Positions 1 to 5,831 of a DNA stretch of 7,711 bases are shown one piece after another (the first letter of the stretch is position 1; the number at the start of each line of letters is the position of its first letter). The notes under the pieces were generated by a model. It had not been told where the DNA came from. It did no database searches and was given only the letters and a program-made list of their open reading frames with translations. Source of the stretch: Actinomycetota bacterium (lineage in GTDB: Bacteria > Actinomycetota > Thermoleophilia > UBA2241); assembly GCA_003158705.1 (NCBI GenBank), contig PMKX01000020.1, positions 11,910 to 19,620 on the forward strand. Reading direction: 5' to 3'. Both the position numbers and the translations under genes were made by a program.

Positions 1-605
1 GCGGCGGCCACCAGCGTCCCGAACACGAGGAGCAGCACGAGCAGCGCGACGGGGAGCGTGTATGCCTCCGCCTTGCGCAGGTCGCTGGCCGAGACACGCT
101 CCATGTCGGCGTACACGGCGGCGTCGCCGCTCACATAGGTCTTGAGCAAGGTCTGTCGCACGGCAGCACGAATGGCCGGTATCTCCTCCTGCACCGTGTC
201 CATGGGCACCTTGAACACGAGCACCGCCAGCGACGCCTTGCCGTCCTTGGAGACGAACAGGGAGTCGCCGGTGCCGGCGTAGGTCTGCACGCGCAGCAGA
301 CCCGGCACTGTGCGCGGCTTCAGGCCGGCCAACGCCTCGGCTTCGAGCCTCTCGAAGGCGGCGCTGCGTGCCGGCATCGTGTCGCTCGTGAACACGACCA
401 CGAGCTGCGAGAGGCCCGTGTCGAGGCGCTGCTGCATGAGGCGGAGCGCCTGCTGAGCGGGCGCGTGGGAGTTGGAGAACCCGCCGCCTTTGAGCTCGCC
501 GGCGACGCGGGTGCTGGCCACCAGGGCGACGACGAAGGTCGCCGCCCACACGGCCAGCACCCACCAGCGGAACCGGTACGAGAACCTGCCGATGGCGGAA
601 AACAC
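1..605 (-). CDS. MMPL-family membrane transporter, second of a tandem pair (N-terminal part only)
   Basis: The gene runs off the left edge, leaving 201 codons from the N-terminus. The GTG start at 605-603 has AGGAGG at 620-615, nine bases upstream, and similarity to the neighbouring MMPL protein begins exactly there (VFSAIGRF here, VFAAIGRF there). Residues about 14-31 form a first membrane helix. It is followed by an LKGGGFS motif (38-44), typical just after the first helix of MMPL proteins, then a soluble extracytoplasmic domain to about residue 185, and the start of the second helix (LPVALLVLLLVFGTLVAA). This is the standard N-terminal layout of the RND-superfamily MMPL transporters, which use the proton gradient to move lipids or other hydrophobic molecules. 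The key Asp-Tyr pair of helix 4 lies outside the window. The start sits 37 bases after the upstream MMPL stop, so the two are almost certainly co-transcribed. The substrate cannot be read from the sequence. Confidence 0.93.
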   Translation of the reverse strand, partial: MFSAIGRFSYRFRWWVLAVWAATFVVALVASTRVAGELKGGGFSNSHAPAQQALRLMQQRLDTGLSQLVVVFTSDTMPARSAAFERLEAEALAGLKPRTVPGLLRVQTYAGTGDSLFVSKDGKASLAVLVFKVPMDTVQEEIPAIRAAVRQTLLKTYVSGDAAVYADMERVSASDLRKAEAYTLPVALLVLLLVFGTLVAA

Positions 606-614
606 GCGCCCGTG

Positions 615-620
615 CCTCCT
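615..620 (-). promoter_or_regulatory. Ribosome binding site of the second MMPL gene
   Basis: On the minus strand this reads AGGAGG, with nine bases (CACGGGCGC) before the GTG at 605. It fixes the GTG as the start. The site lies in the 37-base gap after the upstream gene's stop, so the second gene has its own ribosome entry and does not depend only on translational coupling. Confidence 0.8.
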
Positions 621-642
621 CAGTCAGCCTGCAGCCGGCACC

Positions 643-2925
643 TCAGCGCTCGCCGATGTTGGGCAGCAAGCGGTCGAGCCAGGCGGGCAGCCACCAGTTG
701 AGCCCGCCCAGAAGACGCATGGTGGCCGGCACCAGCAGGATGCGGATGATGCTGGCGTCCAGCGCCACGGCCATGGCCAGACCTATGCCCAGCGCCTTGG
801 TGATGATGATGCTCGTGAAGGCGAAGCTGCCCGCCACCACGACGATGATCAGTGCCGCACTGGTGATGACGCGTCCGGTGTGCGCCAGGCCGTAGGCCAC
901 CGACTTGGTGTTGTCGCCGGTGAGCAGCCACTCCTCGCGCATGCGCGTGAGCATGAACACCTCGTAGTCCATCGAGATGCCGAAGAGCACGCAGAACAAT
1001 ATGACCGGTAGCACCGCTTCCACGTAGCCCACGCTCTTGAACCCGAGCAGGCCCTGGAAGTGGCCGTCCTGGAAGATGAACACCATGGCGCCGTAGCTGG
1101 CGATGATCGAGATGCTGTTGACGAGCACTGCCTTGAGCGGCAACAGGACGCTGCGAAACAGGAACAGCAGGACGACGTAGGTCACGCAGATGACGAAGAC
1201 GATCACCCACGGCAGACGCCCGTACAGGCCGTGACGGAAGTCGCGGATGCCGGCCGCGATGCCGGTGACGTGCGCCGTCATGCCGGGCGGCGTGAGCACC
1301 TTGCCGAGCGTCGTCGACAGATCCTGGGCGGCCTGCGAGTTGGCGGCCGCCTTGGGCACGACTTGGAACACGGTGACGCCCGGCTTGGCGGAGGTCGTGA
1401 TCAACGCGAGCGCCGTCTTGAGGTCCGCCGGCGAGAGCGATCCATTCAGCTTCTGCACGTTCTTGTCGCCCTGGTTGCCGGTCCCCGAAGCCAGAGCTCC
1501 CAAGCTGAGCAGTGCCGACGGACCCGCGTTCTCGAGCGCCGGCTGGTTGACGATGCTCACCACCGCGGCTACGCCGGGGGTCTGCTCCAGGCGCTTGCCG
1601 TAGGCGTAGAGCTGCAGGATGTTGCCGGGCGCGAACGGACTCGAGCCGTTGTCCCAGGTGAGCAGCAGGTAGATGGGCGCGTTCTCGGCCGGGTCGAAGC
1701 GGTCTTGGACGATCTGCTGGCCCACCTTTGACTCCGCCCCAGCGGGCAGGATCTCGGCCCCGGACACGCCGGTCTTGATCTTCACGACGGGGCTGGCGAG
1801 CACGAGGATGACGATGATCACCGAGATGAACAGCGTCACCGGGTGGCGCATGACCCACTTCGACCAGGCCTCCCAGAAGCGGCCCTCGGGGCCGCGCTGC
1901 CGGTACACGCGCAGGGCGTTGATGCGCGGCCCCAGCATGCCCAGCATGGCCGGCAAGAGCGTCAGGGCCGCCGCCACCGAGACGAGCACCACCAGCGAGC
2001 CGCCGATGCCGATGGAGCGCAAGGCCATGAACTGCATCATCATCAGGCCGGCGAGGCCGACGATCACGGCGACACCGGAGAAGAAGATCGAGCGGCCGGC
2101 ACGAGCGACGGTGGTCTCCACGGCACGGGCCACCGTGTCGCCGGCCGCCAGCTCTTCGCGAAAACGCCCGACCATGAGCAGCGAGTAGTCGATGCCCACG
2201 GCTAAGCCCAGCATGGTCGTGGTGCTCAGCGTGTACACGGACATGCTGAAGACGTGGGCCAGCAGGTACACGATGCCCAGTGTGACGCACACGGCCACGC
2301 CGCCGCCGACGAGCGGGACTCCGGCGGCGACCAGGGTGCCGAACACCAGCAGGAGTACGACGAGGGCGATGGGGAGAGTGTACGTCTCCGCCGCGCGCAC
2401 GTCGTGGACCGTGACGTGCTGGATGTCGTCGAACACGGCCGGCTCGCCGGTGAAGTACACCTTGAGCGGCGTCGGCCGCAGAGCCGCCCTGACCTTGCCC
2501 ATCACGGCCTGCACTTCGTCGAAGCGCTGATTGAAGACCATGGTCGCGATCGAGGCGTGACCGTCTCTGGATATCAGTCCCGGGTCCCTAGAGACGGCGT
2601 AGGTCTCGATAGCGTTCAGGTAGGGGACCGTCTTGGGCGTCATGCCCGCCAGCGCCTGATTCTCGAGCTTGATGAACTCAGGGCTGGTGGCTTTGAGCGT
2701 GTCGCTCGTGAAGACGACCGTCACCGTGGAGAGACCGGCCCTGAGGCGCTGCCAAGCGATCGTGAGCGTCTGCTCGGAGGGGTCGCTGGGACTCGTGAAA
2801 CCGCCGCCCTTGAGCACGTCGGCGACCCCAAAGGCGCCGGCCAGCCCCAGGACGAAGAGCACTGCCCATATGGCAACGATGGGCCGGCGGCGGCGGTATG
2901 CGAATCTGCCGATGGCGGCGAACAC
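643..2925 (-). CDS. MMPL-family RND transporter, first of a tandem pair (complete, 760 aa)
   Basis: A full-length MMPL transporter, about the usual 700-800 residues, with the internal duplication of the family. Each half has one membrane helix, a large extracytoplasmic loop and a block of helices. The first half carries LKGGGF (about 38-43) and GIDYSLLMVGRFREE, with Asp246-Tyr247 in helix 4. The second half carries the matching GISMDYEVFMLTRMREEW, with Asp653-Tyr654 in helix 10. These Asp-Tyr pairs are the proton-relay residues in well-studied family members. The C-terminus ends with the family-typical DASIIRILLVPATMRLLG followed by an NWW motif. I chose the GTG at 2925: a GGGAGGG lies just upstream and the paralogous downstream gene starts at the equivalent position. 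An in-frame ATG at 2994 would add 23 non-conserved residues across the promoter-like box. It is divergent from the Nudix gene and leads the MMPL operon. It probably exports lipid-like or hydrophobic substrates, identity unknown. Confidence 0.95.
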   Translation of the reverse strand: MFAAIGRFAYRRRRPIVAIWAVLFVLGLAGAFGVADVLKGGGFTSPSDPSEQTLTIAWQRLRAGLSTVTVVFTSDTLKATSPEFIKLENQALAGMTPKTVPYLNAIETYAVSRDPGLISRDGHASIATMVFNQRFDEVQAVMGKVRAALRPTPLKVYFTGEPAVFDDIQHVTVHDVRAAETYTLPIALVVLLLVFGTLVAAGVPLVGGGVAVCVTLGIVYLLAHVFSMSVYTLSTTTMLGLAVGIDYSLLMVGRFREELAAGDTVARAVETTVARAGRSIFFSGVAVIVGLAGLMMMQFMALRSIGIGGSLVVLVSVAAALTLLPAMLGMLGPRINALRVYRQRGPEGRFWEAWSKWVMRHPVTLFISVIIVILVLASPVVKIKTGVSGAEILPAGAESKVGQQIVQDRFDPAENAPIYLLLTWDNGSSPFAPGNILQLYAYGKRLEQTPGVAAVVSIVNQPALENAGPSALLSLGALASGTGNQGDKNVQKLNGSLSPADLKTALALITTSAKPGVTVFQVVPKAAANSQAAQDLSTTLGKVLTPPGMTAHVTGIAAGIRDFRHGLYGRLPWVIVFVICVTYVVLLFLFRSVLLPLKAVLVNSISIIASYGAMVFIFQDGHFQGLLGFKSVGYVEAVLPVILFCVLFGISMDYEVFMLTRMREEWLLTGDNTKSVAYGLAHTGRVITSAALIIVVVAGSFAFTSIIITKALGIGLAMAVALDASIIRILLVPATMRLLGGLNWWLPAWLDRLLPNIGER

Positions 2926-2928
2926 TGT

Positions 2929-2935
2929 CCCTCCC
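2929..2935 (-). promoter_or_regulatory. Ribosome binding site of the first MMPL gene
   Basis: On the minus strand GGGAGGG is followed by ACA and the GTG at 2925. The spacing is short (three to four bases) but the match is strong. It helps decide between the GTG at 2925, a GTG at 2937 and an ATG at 2994. Similarity to the second MMPL gene supports 2925. Confidence 0.6.
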
Positions 2936-2970
2936 ACTGCCTCGAGCCCGCCATGAGGGCGCCCGCCACA

Positions 2971-2983
2971 CGATATACTATCG
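2971..2983. promoter_or_regulatory. Palindromic -10-like box, candidate bidirectional promoter for the MMPL operon and the Nudix gene
   Basis: CGATATACTATCG is an inverted repeat (CGATA, three bases, TATCG) and an AT-rich island in GC-rich DNA. The plus strand contains TATACT (2974-2979, five of six bases of the TATAAT consensus), which would give a leader of about 69 bases for the Nudix gene. The minus strand contains TAGTAT (2980-2975), which would give a leader of about 43 bases for the MMPL gene. I see no good -35 hexamer on either strand at the expected distance, so this is a proposal from position and base composition only. Confidence 0.4.
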
Positions 2984-3019
2984 AGTGCCTGCACCCTACA
3001 GCAGAGCGGCTGGCACTCG
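2982..3019. repeat. Spaced inverted repeat in the MMPL/Nudix divergent region, possible operator
   Basis: CGAGTGCC at 2982-2989 and its exact reverse complement GGCACTCG at 3012-3019 are separated by 22 bases. The arm centres are 30 bases apart, close to three helical turns. The left arm directly abuts the palindromic -10-like box, and the pair covers the region where the -35 of the MMPL promoter would lie. It could be a paired binding site for a regulator or a weak mRNA hairpin. The predicted plus-strand transcript would start inside the left arm, which argues against the hairpin reading. No regulator gene lies nearby. Confidence 0.35.
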
Positions 3020-3044
3020 CGGCATGCACGCGGTCGGGGCGAGC

Positions 3045-3050
3045 AGGAGG
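3045..3050 (+). promoter_or_regulatory. Ribosome binding site of the Nudix gene
   Basis: AGGAGG lies four bases before the GTG at 3055. It decides the start, because the reading frame stays open far upstream but only as an antisense shadow of the MMPL gene. Confidence 0.7.
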
Positions 3051-3054
3051 ACGT

Positions 3055-3516
3055 GTGGAGACTAAGCGCCAGACCTCTTCCGGGGGCGTCGTCTTTCGCT
3101 ACGACGGCGAGCTCCAGATCTGCCTCATCAACCCCGTCGGCCGCAGGGTGTGGGCCCTACCCAAGGGTGGCATCGAGACCGGCGAACACCCCACCGCTGC
3201 CGCCCTCAGGGAGATCCGCGAGGAGACCGGCATCGAAGGCCACATCATCGCCTCGCTGGGCTCCATCGACTACTGGTTCTACTCGCGCGAGGAGCAGCGG
3301 CGTGTGCACAAGACGGTGCACTTCTTCGTCGTCGAAGCCACCGGCGGCGACACAGCCTGGCACGATCATGAGGTCAGCGAGGCGCGCTGGTTCAGCGTGC
3401 GGCGCGCCCTCGACAAGATGACCTACCCCAACGAGCGCGACGTCGTGCGCAAGGCCACGGCACTGCTACAGAAAGAGCGTGCGCGGCAGCACCGCACGGA
3501 GCGCCGCCCTTCCTAG
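3055..3516 (+). CDS. Nudix hydrolase (MutT-like, 153 aa)
   Basis: A compact single-domain Nudix protein. Residues 38-60 match the Nudix box GX5EX7REUXEEXGU at every position: Gly38, Glu44, then REIREETGI at 52-60 supplying the metal-binding glutamates. The preceding WALPKGG (33-39) and an early TSSGGVVF strand are typical of the MutT and diadenosine-polyphosphate hydrolase branches. These enzymes cleave a nucleoside diphosphate linked to another group, using Mg2+ or Mn2+ in the cytoplasm. The C-terminal part has the E-x-x-x-A-x-W-F element (EVSEARWF), common at the substrate side of the fold, and a TYPNERDVVRKA helix. Length is normal for the family. The GTG start is set by the AGGAGG four bases upstream. 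The exact substrate (oxidised nucleotide, Ap4A or sugar nucleotide) cannot be decided. It is divergent from the MMPL operon, and its stop overlaps that of the next, convergent gene. Confidence 0.94.
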   Translation: METKRQTSSGGVVFRYDGELQICLINPVGRRVWALPKGGIETGEHPTAAALREIREETGIEGHIIASLGSIDYWFYSREEQRRVHKTVHFFVVEATGGDTAWHDHEVSEARWFSVRRALDKMTYPNERDVVRKATALLQKERARQHRTERRPS

Positions 3517-4343
3517 GACCAGTTCAGGTAGTCGCTACCGGCGCGCAGGCGCTCCATGCCCTGGTCGAGCAGCTTGACCATCTCGGCCGGGCCCACGTCC
3601 ACGTAGGCGAAGTGGGCCAACGAGAAGAGCAGGAACGGCTGCTCACCCGTGCGGCCCTGGTCGGAGAGCTCGTGGCGCAAGCGTTCCACGGCGCTCATCA
3701 GGCCGGCACGGGTCACGTCGGGGAACAGCAGCAAGTACAGACCTTCGCCGATGCGGCCGAAGCTGTCGTACGGTCGCGTGGCGGCCGTCAAGTGCTCGCC
3801 GATGCGGCGTAGCGTCTCCTCGGCCACCTCCTGAGAGTCGACGTGCAGCGACAGGGCCACCACGCCTAGCGGCAGGTCCATGCGCTGGCAGCGAGTGACC
3901 TCCTCTGCCAGCTTGCAGAGGATCTCGTCCGCCTTGAGGGCTCCGGTGACCACCTCGCAGACCGAGTGGTGCTCTACCTTCTGCCGGAGCTGTTCGATGT
4001 GCTCCTCAAGCCCGGCGCAGTAGCCGACGCCCAAGCGCACGAGCCCATCACGCTCCAGGGTCTGCAGCCGGCGGCAGAGCTTGGTCGCCTCATCGGCGCC
4101 GCCGGCCAGCACGGCCTCGCGCAGCGCCAGGCAACCCGCCGAGAAGGCGCTCATGAGCTCGGGGTGGGTGAGAGTCGCGTCGAGGGCGATCACGTATGAC
4201 TCCGACTCGACCAAGTCGAGCAGCGGCGCCGGGTGAGCGCCGGCCACGGCGTCGTCCAGGTGAGCGGAGAGCGGCTCCCAGATGCGACGTACCTTCTCGT
4301 CCAACGACAACGACGCATATGCGTCGCCGAGTACTGTATGCAT
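3513..4343 (-). CDS. Helical domain plus degenerate GGDEF domain protein (276 aa)
   Basis: Residues 1 to about 130 are soluble and mostly helical, with no membrane segment and no recognised sensor motif. From about 134 the pattern follows a GGDEF (diguanylate cyclase) domain: a helix with ADEILCKLAEEVTRCQ, a strand PLGVVALSL, a helix EETLRRIGEHLTAATR, then RPYDSFGRIGEGLYLLLFPDV and a helix MSAVERLRHEL. The signature GGDEF is replaced by GEGLY (199-203), and the Asp of the usual D-x-D-x-F-K strand is not seen, so cyclase activity is not expected. An RxxD (Arg190, Asp193) sits five residues before the degenerate motif, the spacing of the c-di-GMP-binding I-site. It may therefore be a c-di-GMP receptor or a purely structural relic. 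The ATG at 4343 has GAGGGAGG four bases upstream. An ATG at 4385 lacks a ribosome site and lies at the predicted transcript start. Confidence 0.75.
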   Translation of the reverse strand: MHTVLGDAYASLSLDEKVRRIWEPLSAHLDDAVAGAHPAPLLDLVESESYVIALDATLTHPELMSAFSAGCLALREAVLAGGADEATKLCRRLQTLERDGLVRLGVGYCAGLEEHIEQLRQKVEHHSVCEVVTGALKADEILCKLAEEVTRCQRMDLPLGVVALSLHVDSQEVAEETLRRIGEHLTAATRPYDSFGRIGEGLYLLLFPDVTRAGLMSAVERLRHELSDQGRTGEQPFLLFSLAHFAYVDVGPAEMVKLLDQGMERLRAGSDYLNWS

Positions 4344-4347
4344 CCGA

Positions 4348-4355
4348 CCTCCCTC
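4348..4355 (-). promoter_or_regulatory. Ribosome binding site of the degenerate GGDEF gene
   Basis: On the minus strand GAGGGAGG is followed by four bases (TCGG) and ATG at 4343. It favours this start over the ATG at 4385, which would add 14 residues and has no purine-rich site upstream. Confidence 0.65.
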
Positions 4356-4390
4356 GGGCGGGAGCTCCGCACGCAGGCGGACCATTCGTT

Positions 4391-4398
4391 ACTATAGT
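4391..4398. promoter_or_regulatory. Palindromic -10 box ACTATAGT, candidate bidirectional promoter
   Basis: ACTATAGT is a perfect 8-base palindrome, so both strands read TATAGT, five of six bases of the TATAAT consensus. It lies midway in the divergent region. The plus-strand transcript would start near 4405 (leader about 50 bases to the hydrolase ATG) and the minus-strand transcript near 4384 (leader about 41 bases to the GGDEF-like gene). No convincing -35 is visible on either strand. The minus-strand TGTAAA at 4419-4414 is a weak candidate. Confidence 0.45.
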
Positions 4399-4442
4399 CC
4401 TTCGCCGTGGGAGTTTACACGCGTACCCCGTCCACATGAGCG

Positions 4443-4448
4443 AGGAGG
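4443..4448 (+). promoter_or_regulatory. Ribosome binding site of the metallo-hydrolase gene
   Basis: AGGAGG lies seven bases before the ATG at 4456 but only one base before the in-frame ATG at 4450, so 4456 is the more likely start. Confidence 0.7.
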
Positions 4449-4455
4449 CATGGCG

Positions 4456-5262
4456 ATGCGTCTGACGTTGCTGGGCACGCAGGGCTGGATACCGACCGGT
4501 CGGCGCGAGACCACCTGCCTGGCCCTCGAGGATGGCTCAAGCCTGCTGCTCTTCGACGCGGGCACCGGGCTGCGACGGCTGCTCGAGCCGCCCGGCTCGA
4601 CGATGCTGGCGGCGGCCCGCGACGTGCACCTCTTCTTGAGCCACTACCACTTGGACCACGTCTGCGGCCTGGCCTACCTGCCGGGCATCTTCGCCGGCCG
4701 CCGCCTGACCGTGCACGTGCCCGAGGCGGCCGTCAACGGCATCGACGTCGAACACGGCTTGGCCACCCTCATCGGCAGGCCGTTCAACCCAGGCCGCTGG
4801 GGCGAGCAGCGAGGCATGGAGCTGGTCACGCAGACGCTGCGCGAAGGCGTCAACGAGGTGGCCGGCCACGAGGTCCGTGTGCGCCGCCAGAAGCACGCCG
4901 ACCCGACCGTGGGCTACCGAGTAGACGACGCCTTCGCCTTCATCACCGACACGGTGACCGATCCCGAGACGGCGCGCTTCGCCGCCGGGGTCGAGCTCTT
5001 GCTGCATGAGGCATGGATCGACGGCGCGGAGGAGAGCGACCCGGCCAAGGCCGGACTGGTGCGCACCGCCTACGCCGCCCACACCTCGGCCCGCCAGGCG
5101 GCCGCTCTGGCCATGCAGGCCGGCGTCGACGAGCTCTACCTCATCCACCTCAACCCGCTTTTCGACGAGGGCTACTACGCCCAGATGGAGCAGTCGGCGC
5201 GCGCCCTCTTCGGCGGCGCCGCCGTCAGACCCGACCTGCACGCCCGCGATCTGGCCGTTTGA
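4456..5262 (+). CDS. RNase Z-like metallo-beta-lactamase-fold hydrolase (268 aa)
   Basis: A cytoplasmic MBL-fold protein; no signal peptide or membrane helix is seen. The N-terminus LLGTQGWIPTGRRETTC followed by LLLFDAGTGLRRLL resembles the RNase Z (ElaC) and PhnP opening. The metal motif HYHLDH gives His63, His65, Asp67 and His68. Further ligands are likely His147 (KHADPTVGYR), Asp165 (FITDT) and His231 (LYLIHLNP). HEAW at 184-187 and AHTS at 208-211 match the HEAT and HST loops of tRNase Z, which cleaves the 3' trailer from pre-tRNA using two zinc ions. I cannot recognise the flexible tRNA-binding arm, and the protein is shorter than the usual roughly 300 residues. It may therefore be an RNase Z paralogue or another phosphodiesterase acting on a small molecule. 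It is divergent from the GGDEF-like gene, and 47 bases separate it from the next gene on the same strand, so it may lead that operon. Confidence 0.85.
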   Translation: MRLTLLGTQGWIPTGRRETTCLALEDGSSLLLFDAGTGLRRLLEPPGSTMLAAARDVHLFLSHYHLDHVCGLAYLPGIFAGRRLTVHVPEAAVNGIDVEHGLATLIGRPFNPGRWGEQRGMELVTQTLREGVNEVAGHEVRVRRQKHADPTVGYRVDDAFAFITDTVTDPETARFAAGVELLLHEAWIDGAEESDPAKAGLVRTAYAAHTSARQAAALAMQAGVDELYLIHLNPLFDEGYYAQMEQSARALFGGAAVRPDLHARDLAV

Positions 5263-5294
5263 CAGCCCCAGGAGAGGCGACGAGTATTTGCGAG

Positions 5295-5301
5295 AGGGAG
5301 G
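5295..5301 (+). promoter_or_regulatory. Ribosome binding site of the small membrane-anchored protein gene
   Basis: AGGGAGG lies eight bases before the GTG at 5310. This places the start directly in front of the N-terminal membrane anchor and excludes the longer upstream open frame, which overlaps the hydrolase gene. Confidence 0.7.
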
Positions 5302-5309
5302 CGGTACCG

Positions 5310-5831
5310 GTGTTCAAAAGTCACGGCAAGCGGTTCTGGGCGATCGTCGCCATCGTCGTGGCAGCGCTCATCTTCATCACGCCGGCGCTGCTCGCCTTTC
5401 GCTACACCGCCGCGGGGCAACGGGACCAGTTCATCACTCATCCGTGGCGCGGCTGGTCGTTCGCGTGGGCCGCGATCCGCGTGCCCGGCAACTCGCAGCT
5501 CAAGACTTCGGGCGCCGTGCTGCGCAAGGCGCAGTGGCTGTTTCGCGGCACCGGCGTGGACCCGCAGGAGGTGCAGCTGCTCTACGTGCACCCGCACGAG
5601 CCCTACACGTTCACTCACACGGTCGCCGGCCGCACCGTCACCTCCACCATCACGCCCACCTACTGGTTCGTCTGGCAGGTCGAGGGCCAGACCGACACGG
5701 CCGGCAGTTCCGGCCGCGTGATCGTGGCGATGTTCGACTACCGAAGCGGCAAGATGCTCTACGACGTGCGCAGCGACCTGCAGCCCCAGCAGTTCCTGCC
5801 GGAGCCGGGTGCTTCGCCGTCGGGCGTCTGA
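5310..5831 (+). CDS. Small membrane-anchored protein of unknown function (173 aa)
   Basis: I do not recognise a named family. The protein starts with a short basic stretch (VFKSHGKR) and one hydrophobic helix at about 9-30 (FWAIVAIVVAALIFITPALL). There is no lipobox and no obvious signal-peptidase site, so it is probably an N-terminally anchored protein with its remaining 140 or so residues outside the cell. That part looks rich in beta strands (HTVAGRTVTSTITPTYWFVW, then VIVAMFDYRSGKMLYDVRSD). The last piece resembles the strand-turn-strand with D-x-x-x-G seen in PepSY-like and similar small domains, but this is only a weak impression. The GTG start has AGGGAGG eight bases upstream. Its 3' end overlaps the PIG-V-like gene by 23 bases in another frame, suggesting translational coupling and a joint role. 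It lies 47 bases after the hydrolase gene. Confidence 0.85.
   Translation: MFKSHGKRFWAIVAIVVAALIFITPALLAFRYTAAGQRDQFITHPWRGWSFAWAAIRVPGNSQLKTSGAVLRKAQWLFRGTGVDPQEVQLLYVHPHEPYTFTHTVAGRTVTSTITPTYWFVWQVEGQTDTAGSSGRVIVAMFDYRSGKMLYDVRSDLQPQQFLPEPGASPSGV

Noticed and set aside
620..2290. Long open frame on the minus strand in a second frame inside the MMPL gene
   Set aside because: Its translation is dominated by Arg, Ala, His and Gly without any family motif, as expected for a shifted frame of GC-rich coding DNA. The true frame encodes a full MMPL protein.
2254..3054. Open frame upstream of and continuous with the Nudix gene, suggesting a fusion protein
   Set aside because: Positions 2254-2925 are antisense to the MMPL gene and read as low-complexity shadow sequence. 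AGGAGG plus GTG at 3055 and the compact Nudix family length argue for the short protein.
4436..4465. Nine-codon frame MSEEAWRCV overlapping the start of the metallo-hydrolase gene, a possible leader peptide
   Set aside because: It has no ribosome binding site of its own, and its codons coincide with the AGGAGG and ATG of the real gene. Nothing else suggests attenuation.
4537..5241. Antisense open frame across the metallo-hydrolase gene
   Set aside because: Its residues lack any recognisable motif and the opposite strand carries intact HxHxDH, HEAW and AHTS motifs, so it is a shadow.
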